From Rhodocollybia butyracea (Eukaryota > Basidiomycota > Agaricomycetes > Agaricales > Omphalotaceae), in contig JADNRY010000279.1 in NCBI GenBank assembly GCA_015501585.1, positions 1 through 64,000 on the forward strand: a stretch of DNA of 64,000 nt. Direction: 5' to 3'. This document shows positions 48,089 through 60,818 of the stretch, one piece after another. The position numbers and the translations under genes are program-made. The notes under the pieces are model-generated. The model made no database searches. It saw nothing but the letters and a program-made list of their open reading frames with translations, and was not told the DNA's origin. Every line of letters begins with the position of its first letter. The stretch's first letter is position 1.

Positions 48089-48141
<53 letters not shown>
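48089..48141 (+). repeat. Poly-G run of 53 bases
   Basis: An uninterrupted G homopolymer. It could form G-quadruplexes or be a filler from assembly or sequencing. No other homopolymer in the window approaches this length (the next is about 18 A). Confidence 0.9.
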
Positions 48142-48142
<1 letters not shown>

Positions 48143-48300
48143 AGGACGACTTGGTTGTTTGCCCGAAGGTGGTCCGATGCTATAGCGACGCCGGGAGTCG
48201 CTAACACGAGCAACGTTACAAAAAAAGAACAGTACATACTACTACCATATAATTTAATATCATAATATCTACAAGCAAAATCGACTCAAAACCGCGTATA

Positions 48301-48388
48301 GCCCACCGCGAGGGTCGAACTCGCAGCCTTCAGATTTCAATGTTAACAGTTGATATAAAAGTCTGACGCTCTATTGAGCTAGGCGGGC
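48301..48388 (-). tRNA. tRNA-Lys (UUU) with intron and truncated D-loop, possible pseudogene
   Basis: Acceptor stem GCCCGCC/GGTGGGC (one G-U pair), D stem GCTC/GAGC, anticodon stem TCAGA/TCTGA, loop CT-TTT-A interrupted by a 20-base intron after position 37, T arm GCGAG-TTCGACC-CTCGC. The D-loop is only AATA, where eukaryotic tRNA-Lys has AATTGGTA. The missing bases include G18-G19, which pair with the T-loop to form the tRNA elbow. Confidence 0.8.
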
Positions 48389-48719
48389 AATAAATACATG
48401 AAAAATGGGAACATGATCTTCGCAGATCCTTTGTCAGCTCATACATTTTAAAAAAGGAACGACAGCATCGCCGAAGTTGGTTTGACTCAAAGTACATCCA
48501 TATCCCCTGTTTGATTATTAATATAATCGAGCTAGCATGTATCCGACGAGTGACCCCTTCACGGGAAAATTATAAAACGGTGTGAAGGGCCTCAATCATC
48601 CAAGCGGGGTAAAGACCCAAGGCATTAATATCGGAGGTTGAAATATCCCTTGATCAAGTACAAGATGAATTACAACTTTTACGATTGCAGGTACTTACAG
48701 TATGTCATCCAACAAAATA

Positions 48720-49720
48720 TCATCTCTGAAGCTGCTCTTCCAGGAAAACCACAAATCTCTGACCTACACCTTCCTCACTCCAGTCCACGCTTCCGCGCTC
48801 GATAGTGCCCAACGTTATCGCTTTCTTTTGGGCGGTGACAAATTGCCGTTTTAGTCGGGAGAGTTCTGGCAGTGTGAGATTTCGTGAAGGTAACGTCAAC
48901 TTTAAAGTGGAAGATGAAGATAATGATATGGTAACAACGCCCCCGAAACCATCCTGTGCCGACATTACTTGCTGCATTACCGTGAGCGTTGTTTTTTTCG
49001 AGTGTTGACAGTGCATCTGTCGGAGCTTTCGCTGTCTGTTTCGGAATGGCATTAGGATTCAAAGCAGAAATGAGGCTAAATTGATGACTGACCGCGACTG
49101 TACCTGAATTGGGATTGGTTAATTTACCCTTGTCTAGTGCATCCCATAGACCATCTAGAGTAGATTGTGGAATCGGATTGTCTGACCAGAGGAGAGTGAA
49201 AAGAGGCGAGTCCCATCGGACCATGGATGAAGGTTCTTCGTATCGGAGAAATAAGTTTTCCAGAGTCTCTTGTGAATATTTATCATCGCCTTCTCTGAGG
49301 TTATTCCACTCTCGACATTTTTCTTGGGGCGTCAGTACGTATACCTGAAGAGTAGAAAGGGTCGCAATTCGAGCGAGGGGAAGGAGAGTAGATACGCACA
49401 GTAGCGACTCGGACCTTTACTTCTCTTGCGGCGCAGTATATTTGGTATCGAAAGCCTTTGATATAGTTGGGAGCATCGACGATAAGAATAGTATTGGGGG
49501 AGAGAAGACGGATTATCGCAGTGAGAAGAGCACCACGAGCCGGTTTTTCAGTGGCTGAGCTATCGTAAGCTGATCGCTTGATATCTAGATAATGCGAGGT
49601 TTCGGAGAGCAGAACTACATCTTTTGAGCCTGCAGATTTTGCTTGAAGAAACTCTTTGAGCTGACTAGCTCTAAAGCTTTTCCCAGAAGCTGGATATCCG
49701 GAGATAGTAACGAGTGACAT
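48720..49720 (-). CDS. KTI12: KTI12, Elongator-associated P-loop protein
   Basis: KTI12 is an ATPase that binds Elongator and tRNA and is needed for wobble-uridine (mcm5U) modification. The start MSLVTISGYPASGKSFRASQ holds the P-loop (GYPASGKS). It is followed by SATEKPARGALLTAIIRLLS, ILIVDAPNYIKGFRYQIYCA (Walker B-like and the family signature NYIKGFRY). After an intron (about 49349-49401) come KCREWNNLREG and FLRYEEPSSMVRWDSPLFTL. The C-terminal domain reads LPELSRLKRQFVTAQKK, ending VVFLEEQLQR. The frame breaks at 48992-48998 where seven T (coding AAAAAAA) should be six, separating DALSTLEK from TTLTVMQQVMSAQDGF. It is head to head with LIM-RhoGAP, 169 bases apart. Confidence 0.92.
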
Positions 49721-49889
49721 TTGGCGTTGCTACTTTGATTTGTAAGCCAACCCATCGTTTACTGTTGATCTCATCCAAACACTCCTTTAAATAATTTCTT
49801 CATTTCTTGTTCCTTCATCATTCTCCTTTGGGCTGAGCCAAAATTTGTGTATTATCCGCTGTTCGCGGTGATATCTGGCATAGAACGCC

Positions 49890-52800
49890 ATGATCGCTGC
49901 TATGTCTCCCCAGCAACAGCAGTATTCCATGCCTGATGATTTGGAGGAAAGGCTCTGTCCTGGTTGCAAACTTTCTGTTGTATCAGAGGAAGGCGGGCTG
50001 GTTGTTGCTTTTGGGTGCGAAATTTTCTGCTTCTCGATTCTCGCTTTTGACATTATTATAACAGCCAATGCTTCTTCCATGTAAACTGCTTTAAATGCGC
50101 CAAATGCAGCGACAAGGTTACTGCCGACACCAATCTCCTGCTCTTATCCGATGGCTCTCCCATTTGCGCCAACTGCTCGTATGCCTGCAATGTGTGTAAA
50201 AAGCCGATTCTCGACGAAGCTATCATGACTGGTGACGACGCATACCATGCGCATTGTTTCAAATGCAAAGTGTGCAAAAACAGGATTGATGAACTGGTCT
50301 TTGCGAAAACCAGTCAGGGCATATACTGCATGGATTGTCATAATGAGCGGATGATCAAGATTAGGAAACATACGCAGAAGAAGGCTGAGCGCGAAAGAGA
50401 GAGACAGGCTGCACAGGCTGCTGCATTCAGCGAGCTCGGTATCGGCGGGGGCGGAAGTCTATCCACCAGTGCCAGAGATAGAGATAAGCGGGCAAGGGAA
50501 AGGGAAAAGGACAGAGAGTTTGCAGACTACACGTAGCACAGAATTCAACTCGGTATTCCATCCGCCACCTCGTACTTCTTCTGTCGACAGCTCGTCTCAA
50601 CGCCCCTTTCCGCTCAAGAATAACTCTCTTCCAGTCGCGCTGGACGAGCGTTCTGTAATTCCTTCCCTTTCTGTACCTTCTAATGGTAGTCTTACAGTCA
50701 CCTCTGTCCGAGACAAAAGGCGTTCTATTAATCCGGGATTGGTTATCAAGCCACCAATAACTACTTCTAGGGCATCTTCCCCCACTCAATCGCCAGTTCG
50801 GCGCTCACCCACTCCACCTGTAAACGCTCCTTCTCCTTCTCCAGCCAGAGACAGTTTCTCTTCTCGTCCTACTTCCTCCGCGTCCAATGCTTATCCTCAG
50901 CGGACACGTACTTCTTCTGCAGTATCCTCATCTTCTACCGCAGGACTGAATGGCGATGATACAACGGTTACCATGCGCCCGTCTCCATCACCACGCCGAC
51001 CCACCGCGTCTTCTTCACCACACCCTAATTCTCCCACACCCAAGCCGGAAAGATTTTCCGGCTCAAGTCTTAGTCCACGTCCGCACTCAACAGCCAGTAG
51101 ATCGCCTTCCCGCGCCGATTTACCGAGAAGCGTAGAAAGTGCTACCGACGACGACGACGACGACGAGGATCTTTATCGGACTACCCCTCGACGGTCTATG
51201 ACCAACAGTTCTCTCATTGACGCATACAGAGGAGCAGACATCGAAGACACTCATCAGAGAAACTTTAGTGTAGAAAGCGTCCCTCCTCCCATGCCACCTC
51301 CTAAAGACTCAAGACCAAAGCCTCCGGCGCCTTTATCAAGTCTCACAAGGCGCATTTCTTCATCGGGTCCCGGTCCAGTAACTGCAATGTCAGACCCTCC
51401 TTCATTGACCCCAGATTCCCGCCCTCCATTTAGCCTACCCAGTCCGAAATCGCATGCCTCTGAGGTATCGCCCGTTCATTCTCCAGGTCCTTCGCCTATG
51501 TCCCGTAACATGAGCACTGACCAAGGTGACATTTCCGACAGCGAAACAACTGAAAACTCGGCTGAAGACAAAGAGCTGTTGGATGCAGAACAGCATGCAG
51601 AAGAAAATGGCGAGCAAACCGCTAATCGTGCAACTGCTACTTATATAGCACCTGCCCTCCCGCCAATTCGTTTCTCTCTTAACACCCAAGATTTTTCAGA
51701 CATGTTCAGTTCGGTGGGTGGAAACATCAACGCTTTCAAAAACTTGGATAGCGTAGCGGAGGGCCAGGAGAAAAAGCTACCTGACCTCGAGTCCGTACCC
51801 ACGACTCCCCCCACCAAGTGCCGCCTCGAACCAGCCAAACACAATGTCATACAATCAAAACGGGTTACAATCAATGCGAGGCCCAGATTCACCTCGCCCT
51901 CTACCTGTACCTTCGTTGCCTTCCATACATTCCATACCTTCCCATAATGATTCCTCCACCAGCGTGTATACCTCCGCTAACGAGTCGGTTACCGTCACGG
52001 GGAGCGCAGAGGGAAGTGCACCCACTTCAGAAGATGGGCACTCCTCCAACTCGGACCATCATAAAAAGGATAAGGGCGGTAGTAGTTTGCTCAGAAAAGT
52101 GTCTTTTGGAAAGAGGAACAAGTTGGATCGTAGTGCGTCTTCTTCAAAGGCCCTAAAGGACAAAGAGAAGAGGGCTGCCGCAGAAGCGATGCCAGGTACT
52201 CTTAAAGTTGGTCTAGCAGCTCCGATGGCGAGGGAGCGCGCGCACTCAGATCCAGAGGTAAATGGCCATTCGGAGGATATGCCTAGTTTTACGACAACGA
52301 TCACAATTTCGCCGCCGTCGGATGGGAACATAGAAGATAAAGAGTCTGCGTCCAGTGCGGATCTTGTTCTACAGAGGCTTCAAGAAGTACTTACAGATGC
52401 TACTGATCGAGGAGCACAGCAACTCAAATTGGATAGAGGCTTCGTCGAGGCTATTGTGAGCGCTATGGCCACCAGAAAGACAGAGTATGCAGAGGCCCGG
52501 AAACAGATCGACACTATGAAGGTGTGTGTACCGTACTTCGCCCTTTGTTGTCTTTGCTAACTCTTCCGGTGCTAGCGCGCCAGCCAGATTGACGGCCTCA
52601 GCGTGGCGCTAACAGAGTATGACCGCGAATTAAAAGCTCGTCGAGATGCCGAAGCAGAGGTCACTAGACTTCGAGTCTTACTTTCTGGACAAGCGGTGCG
52701 CCTGACGGCCTTGACCGGTGACTCGAAACGACAGGAGTTGCGGCAGAAAATGTCAAAAGAACTTCATGAAAACTTGAGCGGACTAGAGCGTGATCTGAGT

Positions 52801-54515
52801 AAACTCAAAGTTGAACGTGATGTTACTCTAGCTGAGGTGGAAGAGCTGAACGCTGCCAGGTACGTCTCTATTACATCGACAAGTGGTTCGTTACTGAAAA
52901 TGTTGCTAACGCTATGACAGTTCAAGTGGCGCTACTTCGGAGCCTCCTGCCAATCTTGGCCGCACACTAACCAAACGACTTGATAACCTCAAAAGTCAGT
53001 ATCAGCGAGAGCTCCTTCCTCTGACTCAACAACGCGAGGCGCTCACCCGGGAGGTCATGGAACTCAGGGCTGCTAGGGATACAATTCTGGAGGAAACCAC
53101 TGTGCTGAATGCACGCAATGAGGACCTGGCTCAGCTCAATGCGCAATATTCACGCAGGGTGGCCCTGGCCCCATCGAATTCCTATGGCCAGGAAACACCT
53201 TCCAAGAACCATAGTACGACGATCATGGAGACTCCTGTACGGGTCGAATCTCGGAATGTCCAGCTGCAGCAACAGCTCACTCCCCAGCAACTGCATCAAG
53301 CGCTAGTTGCGTCGTTCCCCGCCGCAGAGGACCCCGAGTCTCGCAAGATACCCAGAATAGAGGATACTTCCACACCTACGAAAGGTGCTGCGAAAGTCTT
53401 CGGCAAATGGGGTTCGAAGAAAGAAGTGTTGGCATCTATTCTTCAGTCAGGTACAGAAAAAGGAAAAGCGGGTCATTTGGAACATAGCTTCCAGCCTCTT
53501 AGTTTGTTGCGCTTTACACGATGTGACCACTGTGGTGACAAGATGTGGGGATCCCAGTTACGATGTGCGGGGTGTAATATTTCAGTCCATACGCGTTGCG
53601 TAAACCAAGTGCATTCAGTATGCTCTCCACAAGCGCACAATCCAGCTGGGGTAACGAAGATCCGCTTGGTGAGTTTACTCTTTCCTTTATACGAAATGAT
53701 TCCTGACCTTTCTTGTCAGCACCGTCGATGTTTGGTCGAGACCTAATAGAGCAAGTGCGGGCCGATGGTAAAGGTGGTCCAAGAAGGGTGCCTGTCATTG
53801 TAGAAAAATGCATAGAAGCAGTTGAGACATTAGGTGTGTATACCTGTCATTTTATTTTATCTCGTTACTGATGGATGTTCTTTTCCAGCAATGGATTATG
53901 AAGGCATTTATCGAAAGACTGGCGGGTCTGGTCAATCAAGAGCAATTACGCAACTCTTTGAACGCGGAGATTACAATGCATTCGACCTGCGAGACTCGGA
54001 TCGATTCAATGACATTTGCAGTGTTACATCTGTGTTGAAGACCTACCTTCGATCCCTCCCTATACCATTACTCACGTACGACCTTCACGAACAGTTCGTG
54101 TCCGCCGTGGAGAATCGGGACCCCACATTGAAGAACAGCTCCTTGACGGAGCTGGTGAATAAGCTTCCGTCAGAGCATTACCACACCGTGAAGATACTGA
54201 TGCTTCACCTCAATCGGCAAGTCTAACTGACCATATGCATACCGTATCCTAATTGTTCCATTGTCTCTCTCCAGAATATGTCAACGTTCAGAAGTCAATC
54301 TGATGAACGCACGCAACCTCGGTGTCGTTTTTGGACGTGAGTGCAAACAACTCTTTTTCTCGATTCTTCGTACCAATTCTATCTTTCCAGCGACATTGAT
54401 GAGGTCACGAAATCCTGGGGCTGAATTTAGCGATATGGCAGGCAAGGCTCTGACAATCGAGTGGCTGGTTGAAAGCGCACCACAGATATTTTCCTTAAAG
54501 TCTACGGACTTTTAA
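49890..54515 (+). CDS. Rho GTPase-activating protein with two LIM domains and a C1 domain (Rga type)
   Basis: Rga-type proteins switch off Cdc42/Rho1 to shape polarity and wall growth. Two LIM zinc fingers lie at the start (LCPGCKLSV..CFKCAKC..CANCSYACNVCKKP..CFKCKVCKNRI..CMDCHNER, 49950-50350). A long Ser/Pro-rich region follows, then a coiled coil (52570-53150), a C1 domain (HSFQPLSLLRFTRCDHCGDK, CAGCNISVHTRCVNQVHSVC, 53485-53630) and the RhoGAP domain: DYEGIYRKTGGSGQ with the arginine finger (53890-53935), LPIPLLTYDLHEQF, NLMNARNLGVVFGPTLMRS. About nine introns are inferred. Frame breaks: a missing base near 50520-50540, AA at 51815-51816 that should be A, and one unresolved join near 53670. 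It ends SLKSTDF. Confidence 0.9.
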
Positions 54516-55853
54516 ACATTATCTCTCCTTTGACGCCCATTTGGCGGTATGCTTATTCCTCGTTCGAGTTCTTTTCATCGTATCTATTATCTGTGTAGAT
54601 TATTTCTTTCAACATTGGAGCCTTTGGCATATGCATTCGTCTATTTCTACGGAATTGGGCTTTCATGGATTGTATGATGGCGAAATTACTATATATACAT
54701 ATTCCTTCCGTCTTTATTGTACTTATCTTTTTTTTTCATTCTCATTGCATCTACCTCTCTTTCAGTGCATACCCTCCGTATCCACCTTAGCATTTACATC
54801 CCTCTCTGTTTCAATCATAAATGAAACTCAAAACTGATATATAGTCTAATCGTCTTAGCTTGAACTCAGGAGTAGGCAAGTTGCGGCCTTCCTTAATAAA
54901 TCGGAATGGGTTGAAACTAGCGATCCCCTGTGGGGATTTCCGACATAGCTTGCTGGTGCTTTAACTCTGGAGCATGTTCAGATCCTGATTTCGGTGCTAC
55001 CCAGATTAACAACAGTTACCTTCAAAGACAAACCGTGTCGTGGAAACTCAACCGTGACTACCAGAAGGACAAATGTTACCTTCGAAGACATACTTATCTT
55101 ACAAAATTCTTGACCCTTTACTTACCGTGACTGCTAAGTTGAATTTTTGCAGAGAGAAAAACGATCAGTCGAGTTGAGTTCAAAAAACTTCAGGCGTAAT
55201 GAGCTTAAACAGAAATGGGGGCTAATAACCATTCAATGAAGAATTTGGAAAACCTATAGTTTAATGTGAGCCGTGCACGAGCGCCTATCGTCACACTGCT
55301 CGAAAACCAGCAGGTAAATGTTACCTAGGGTGTTTACCAGCCTAAGCTACTATGGCAAGCCCCGTAGTTTCCTTGTATACGATCTGGGTAACAATTCTTA
55401 ATTCTACCTTTTAGTGCACAAGTCACCGGACTGTATAAGCGCACAGCAAAGAGAAAAATCAGCTTGACTATTGTAGAAAACAAGGTAGAAAACACACCTT
55501 GCGAGATCTCACAGGACGTTCATCGAACGACACGACTCACTAGTCGACCGCTTTTAGCTGTAAGAGGCAGGTCAATCCAGTATATTTCACTTGCGACCTT
55601 AGTTTAGATGAGTTTGCTGCTGCAGAGGCAATAATGATAGTCTTAAGAGTCTTTGTTGCTGTAGAAATTGCAATTAAGCGGAGCGTGACTCCGAATCATG
55701 TGAAATCAATGACGCAACGCGCTCGTTGTGACTACCTTGTTTCTTGTTTATTGTCACCCACCGTTGAAAACCCCAGCCTTTGACGGTTTAGTAACCTAGT
55801 ATGTTCCCCAATCTTGAAATACCACAAATTATACTGAATTCTGTCAAGGCGTC
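54516..55853. other. Intergenic region with no recognised feature
   Basis: 1.3 kb with frequent stops on both strands, no tRNA boxes in register, no terminal repeats and no conserved protein fragment seen. The last 150 bases are the probable RFC1 promoter. Confidence 0.5.
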
Positions 55854-58800
55854 ATGGCACCAGCCAAGAATGCGAAACCTGCAGGAAACATTGCGTCTTT
55901 CTTCCAAACTACGCCCAATGCCAGTCAAAACGACCCAGTGCGCGTCCTTTTACTTTTGGAAATTACTTCATTTATAAAATCATTTATACTTCAAGAAAAA
56001 GAGCGTCTCGAAGACCAGTAAGAGTTCAAGCAAATTTGGTGACTACTTATGAATGATGTTTAGGCCAAACAAAGTCCGATAAACCTAAAGCAGTAAGCTC
56101 TCCATTCCTTCACCGTTGCTTTATCTTACCTTTGTGTCAGTCTCTTTCGAAAACCCAAGATGTGACCATGGTAGATGACAGCGATGACGAACCTTCGACT
56201 GCGAAGAAAACTCCCGCGCCTGCGAAACCTCGAAAATCTGCGCTGTTATCTTCCAGCGATGATGAAACAGCTCCCAAGAAATCCACTTCTGTTCCAGCTA
56301 GAAAAGCGCGCGCTTCCCTCTCTGCCAAGATGGATGTCGACTCCGATAATGAACAACCACAAAGATCCGCTCAAAAGCGCAAGAAGCCTTCGGTCTTACT
56401 GTCCGATAGCAGCGATGACGACGGTGACCAACCTCCAACAAAGAAAAAAGCCGTTGTCACCAGCAGTACTTCAAAATCGAAACCGAAACCGAAACCTAGA
56501 GTATCCATGCCAGCGAAAATGAAGGACGACGAGGACTTCATAATGTCGAGCGATGATGATGAAAAGCTAGTGGTTTCGAAAGGTAAAGCCAAGGCTGTCA
56601 CGAGCGATGAGGACGAATCCATCAAGATGTCAGTAGTTTCGAAAGCCAAGGCTAAGACCAAGGGCGCTGCTAAGAAGGCTGTTGCAAATGACAACGAAGA
56701 TGAACCTATTTCTAAACCTAAACCGAAGGCAAAAGCGTTGGCGAAGAAAGTGAAGGATGAAGACGGAGGAGCCGAATCTAAGAGCAAAGGCACCACGACA
56801 GAGGGATCGAAGAAGCCCAAGTATGTGGACCCTTTCTGTCCATTTCAGCTGACTTTTAATGACGTTACTACCAGTTGGGCTGCATTACAAGCTGCCAAAG
56901 CTCGTGGTCCTGTTGCTCCCGGTAGTAAAACCGTTCCTGATGGAGAGGAGAACTGCCTACTGGGACTAGCATTTGTCTTCACTGGAGAACTGAGTAGCTT
57001 TTCTAGGATGAGGCTATAGATATCGCCAAAAGATATGGGGGGTGGGTGTATCCACTATGATGATTTCGCCTCTTCTCATAATACTTAGACGCGTTGTGGG
57101 TCAGCCCTCTTCAAAAACCGATTTCGTTGTGCTAGGTGAAGATGCCGGTCCGTCTAAACTCGCGGCTATCAAAAAACATGGTCTCAAGACTCTCAGTGAG
57201 GACGAATTTCTCAATCTCATTGCCACACGAAAGGGAAAGGGCAAAGGACTTGACGAGAAGACGAAAAAGAAGATGGAGAAGGAACAGGAGGCCATCAAAG
57301 CTGCTGCGAAGGAAATGGATAAGAAGGAGAAAGAGGCAATGAAAGAAGCGAAGGCTGCGGGCGGGTTCGCTGACCATTGTCTAAATCCTCCCGATACTGA
57401 CTTGTATTTACATAGCTCTTCAAAGGTTATCGATCCTTCTAGTCAGCTGTGGACGACCCGATATGCTCCCCAGTCGCTCAAAGACATATGCGGGAACAAA
57501 GCTGCGGTTGAAAAGTTGGAGCTGTGGTTGAAAGAGTGGTATGCTTTGTCTGCTTTCCTACGATATGTTGCTTTCTTTTACCCTCGTTTGCAGGCCTCAA
57601 AGCTATAAGTCCGGCTTCAAAAAACCCGGGAAGCATGGTATGAACATGTTTCGCGCAGTCCTTGTTACCGGTTCTCCTGGTATCGGCAAGACCACTAGTG
57701 CTCATCTTTGTGCCAAACTCGCTGGATATACCCCCATCGAGCTCAACGCCAGTGACATCCGCAGTAAGAAGCTCGTCGAAGTGAGATTTTCTGGGAACAC
57801 CTTGGTCTCGGAGTTCAATCTGACGTTTCTACAGAATGGTATGAATATAAACAACACGTCCTTGGATGGCTTTGTTATTGGCAGCGTATGTTCCTTTACT
57901 ATTAGTGTGTGGTGCGCCGACCGAAAATATACTAGTCAACAATCAATTCCATGGGTAGCATGATAACGGATCGGAGTTGCTTAATTATGGACGAAGTAGA
58001 CGGCATGTCTGCAGGTGATAGAGGTGGAGTCGGTGCTTTAAATGCCCTTATTAAAAAGTCCAAAGTTTGTCTAAAGTGGTGTCTGTTCGGCACGAACCTG
58101 ATGAACCTTTCAGATTCCTATAATATGTATCGCGAACGATCGACAAGCTCAGAAACTCAAACCCCTCATGAGCACCACGTTCAGTCTTAGTTTTGTCAAG
58201 TGAGCCGGGGTCAATGTATCTGGTCAGAAAACGCTGACACTGCTGTTTACAGACCTCAAGCCTCGATGGTCCGTTCTCGCATAATGTCCATCGCCTACCG
58301 GTCAGTTCAGTTCTCAGCACTGTCTCATTTTTGTTAACAAAGACTTTCTTACAGAGAAAAGATGAAAATCCCGGCCAATGTCATTGATCAGCTCATAGCG
58401 GGCGCTCAGTCCGATATTCGACAAGTCTTGAACATGTTATCAACTGTTAAACTGAGAAGCGACAGCTTGACCTTTGACGAGGGTAAAGAGCTGTAAGAGT
58501 ACAATTCGTCTATTGAACGCAGTACTCATGTTGTCGGACAGGTCTAAAATGAACGAAAAATACTCAATCATGAGCCCCTTCGATTTAACCTCGAAGATCC
58601 TTGGACCTTATCTCTTTTCACATACTGCGCGGGAGACCTTGAGTGACAAGATGGAGCTGTATTTCCAAGACCACTCGTTCATGCCGCTATTTATACAAGT
58701 GACATTTTACTATCTAAGTGTTCGATTTTTTTGCTGATTCCTTGCAGGAAAACTATTTGAAAACTCAAATGGCAAAGTTACGCAATGAAGATGGCCCCGA

Positions 58801-59814
58801 CAAGGAGCTGAAAATGTTACAGCTGATGGACAAGGCAGCTTCGTCCATATCCGATGGTGATTTGGTAGATAGTCTTATACATGGGTATGGCAAGCTTCCT
58901 CTTCGATAGTCGTGGGCCTAACGAGATTTTAACAGCCCCGAGCAACACTGGTCTCTGATGCCACTTCATGCTGTTTGTTCTACTATTCGACCCGCCTCAT
59001 TCGTGTATGGCACTGGTGCCCACTACGGTGGACCAAATTCGATGTCCTTCCCACAGTGAGCCACTGATTGCCTTTCGGTCTGTTGATGGCTAATCATCCC
59101 CGCAGATGGCTTGGTCAGAACTCGAAGCAGAATAAACTTAATCGCCAGCTCGGTGACGTTCAAGTGCGAATGCGGCTTAAGGTGTCGGGAGACAAGCATG
59201 AAATTCGACAGTCGTATATTCCAGCACTGCATCCTCATATCGTCGGACCACTTGTTGAAGAAGGATCGGTACGCACTTGCATTGACTCTCGTTTCTGCTT
59301 TCATGAACTGTTTTCTTACAGAGTGCCGTCGATAAGATAATCGAACGCATGGACGAATACTTCTTATCCAAGGAAGAATGGGATACCATCGTCGAGTTGG
59401 GAGTAGGAGACAAGAAGGATGAGCTTATTTTGAAGAAGATTCCGGCCGCGACCAAGACTGCTTTCACAAAAAAGTGCATATTTCTGTAGCCGACATATCT
59501 GGTTTGATACTGAATTTGGACTGCAGGTACAATTCGTCCGACCATCCGATTCCATTCCACAAGGCTACAGACCTAGGTAAGGCTCCGAAGAAACTCGCGG
59601 CTGAACAAGTACCCGACCTCGAGGAAGCTTTCGATGTGAGCTTGTATGCTCCTTTCCCACTCCGTGTGCTAATGTTGCTTAGTTCGATGAAGCCGTGGAA
59701 GATGCTTCTGAGGACGAAAAGAACAAAAAAGACCCCGAAGATATCGCCAACGATAAACTCATTCAGGCATCGAAGAAGAAAGCTACCACTGGGAAGGTAA
59801 AAGCAAAGAAGTGA
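55854..59814 (+). CDS. RFC1: Replication factor C large subunit (RFC1)
   Basis: RFC1 is the large AAA+ subunit of the clamp loader that opens PCNA onto primer ends in the nucleus. The start MAPAKNAKPAGNIASFFQTT is a PIP-box-like QxxIxxFF element. A Lys/Ser/Asp-rich linker follows, then the BRCT domain (CLLGLAFVFTGELSSFSR, RVVGQPSSKTDFVVLGEDAG, KKHGLKTLSEDEFLNLI). The AAA+ core has WTTRYAPQSLKDICGN, Walker A GSPGIGKTTSAH and Walker B CLIMDEVDGM, IPIICIANDR, SFSLSFVKPQASMVRSRIMS, then the RFC1 C-terminal domain (ENYLKTQMAKLRNEDGPDKE, MPLHAVCSTIRPASFVYG) and a Lys-rich tail. More than ten short introns are inferred. One frame break: GG at 57006-57007 should be GGG (SRDEAIDIAKRYGG). Confidence 0.94.
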
Positions 59815-60818
59815 TCTCGATCAAGGATATCTCTTGGAACATTTCAGTTTGGATATGTACATACATAGTATTTGTCTAAAGTAATTATAGTACCATAATA
59901 TGTATAAAAATGAGTTTTACATAGTTCTCTGATTATAAGTATGACAATTTATCTAGACCACAATTATTAGCAGTGGTTCTCCCAGATGGGTACCGGAATA
60001 CTTGGTCTTTGTAATGGACTCTTAGCTAGCTACTCTGGGGATCCAGTGTATTGCACTTATAAATCAAGAACCGTTTCAGGCTTCCAGCATTGGCCCCATC
60101 TGCTGCGAATCTGCTGCCATTCGGACTTCCAGGCCCGGGCTCAATGATAAACAAGATGATATATATATATTCTCGATATAGCATGGGGTCTGCATGAACA
60201 CTATGTGTGAGCTGGGTAGGGATATGTTTCTTACATTTCCACACATAGGCCCATTTCCAAGCCATTCATGACCCTCATTAAACTGTATAAATTCCCTAAA
60301 TTTACCAACAGAACTTTTCCGGGCCGGTCGACCACAATTTGATTTTTTTAATTTGATCGATAATTTGGAAGCTCTCTGAGTACATATGTAGAGACGACTA
60401 GACTTGTTCAAGTTGTAAGTAAACAGATATAATTCAACTCTAACTAGTGGCGCTCAGCAAGCTTTCACTGACGCCTGAGAAAACACCACGCTCTGAATCA
60501 ACCTCCGAAAATCGGACCGTGTGTCGTTGTGTGGCACTTGGTCCCTGCACGTTCGTCTCTCCTCCAAGAACTCCGAGTCAGTAGCGAACCTCGCCACTTA
60601 AACAGAAAGCTACACTGAAGCCAGGCACTTTGTGAATAAACTCCCATTTTGTCCAATCGGATTGGATATGAACTGGGCGAGTAATGAAGATTCCTAGGTC
60701 AATAGCACGTTCGCCGCTAGTCGTACTTGGCCATCCTACTACTTAAGTATAGGAGTATACTTTTTCTTGTCCCTTGCTATTTTTTTTTTTGGCAAAAAAG
60801 GACATACACGACGTCGTC
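59815..60818. other. Intergenic region with no recognised feature
   Basis: No coding, RNA or transposon signal was recognised in 1.0 kb. The last 100 bases, with a pyrimidine-rich stretch near 60770-60790, are the likely upstream region of the next gene. Confidence 0.5.

Larger units (their letters stand above)
44041..48719. other. Gene-free repeat island
   Basis: Apart from the elements listed separately (nested inverted-repeat elements, LTR, poly-G run, tRNA-Lys), I recognise no gene in 4.7 kb. Open frames are short and carry no motifs. A B-box-like GGGTTCGATTCC at 44769 has no partner A-box. Confidence 0.6.
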
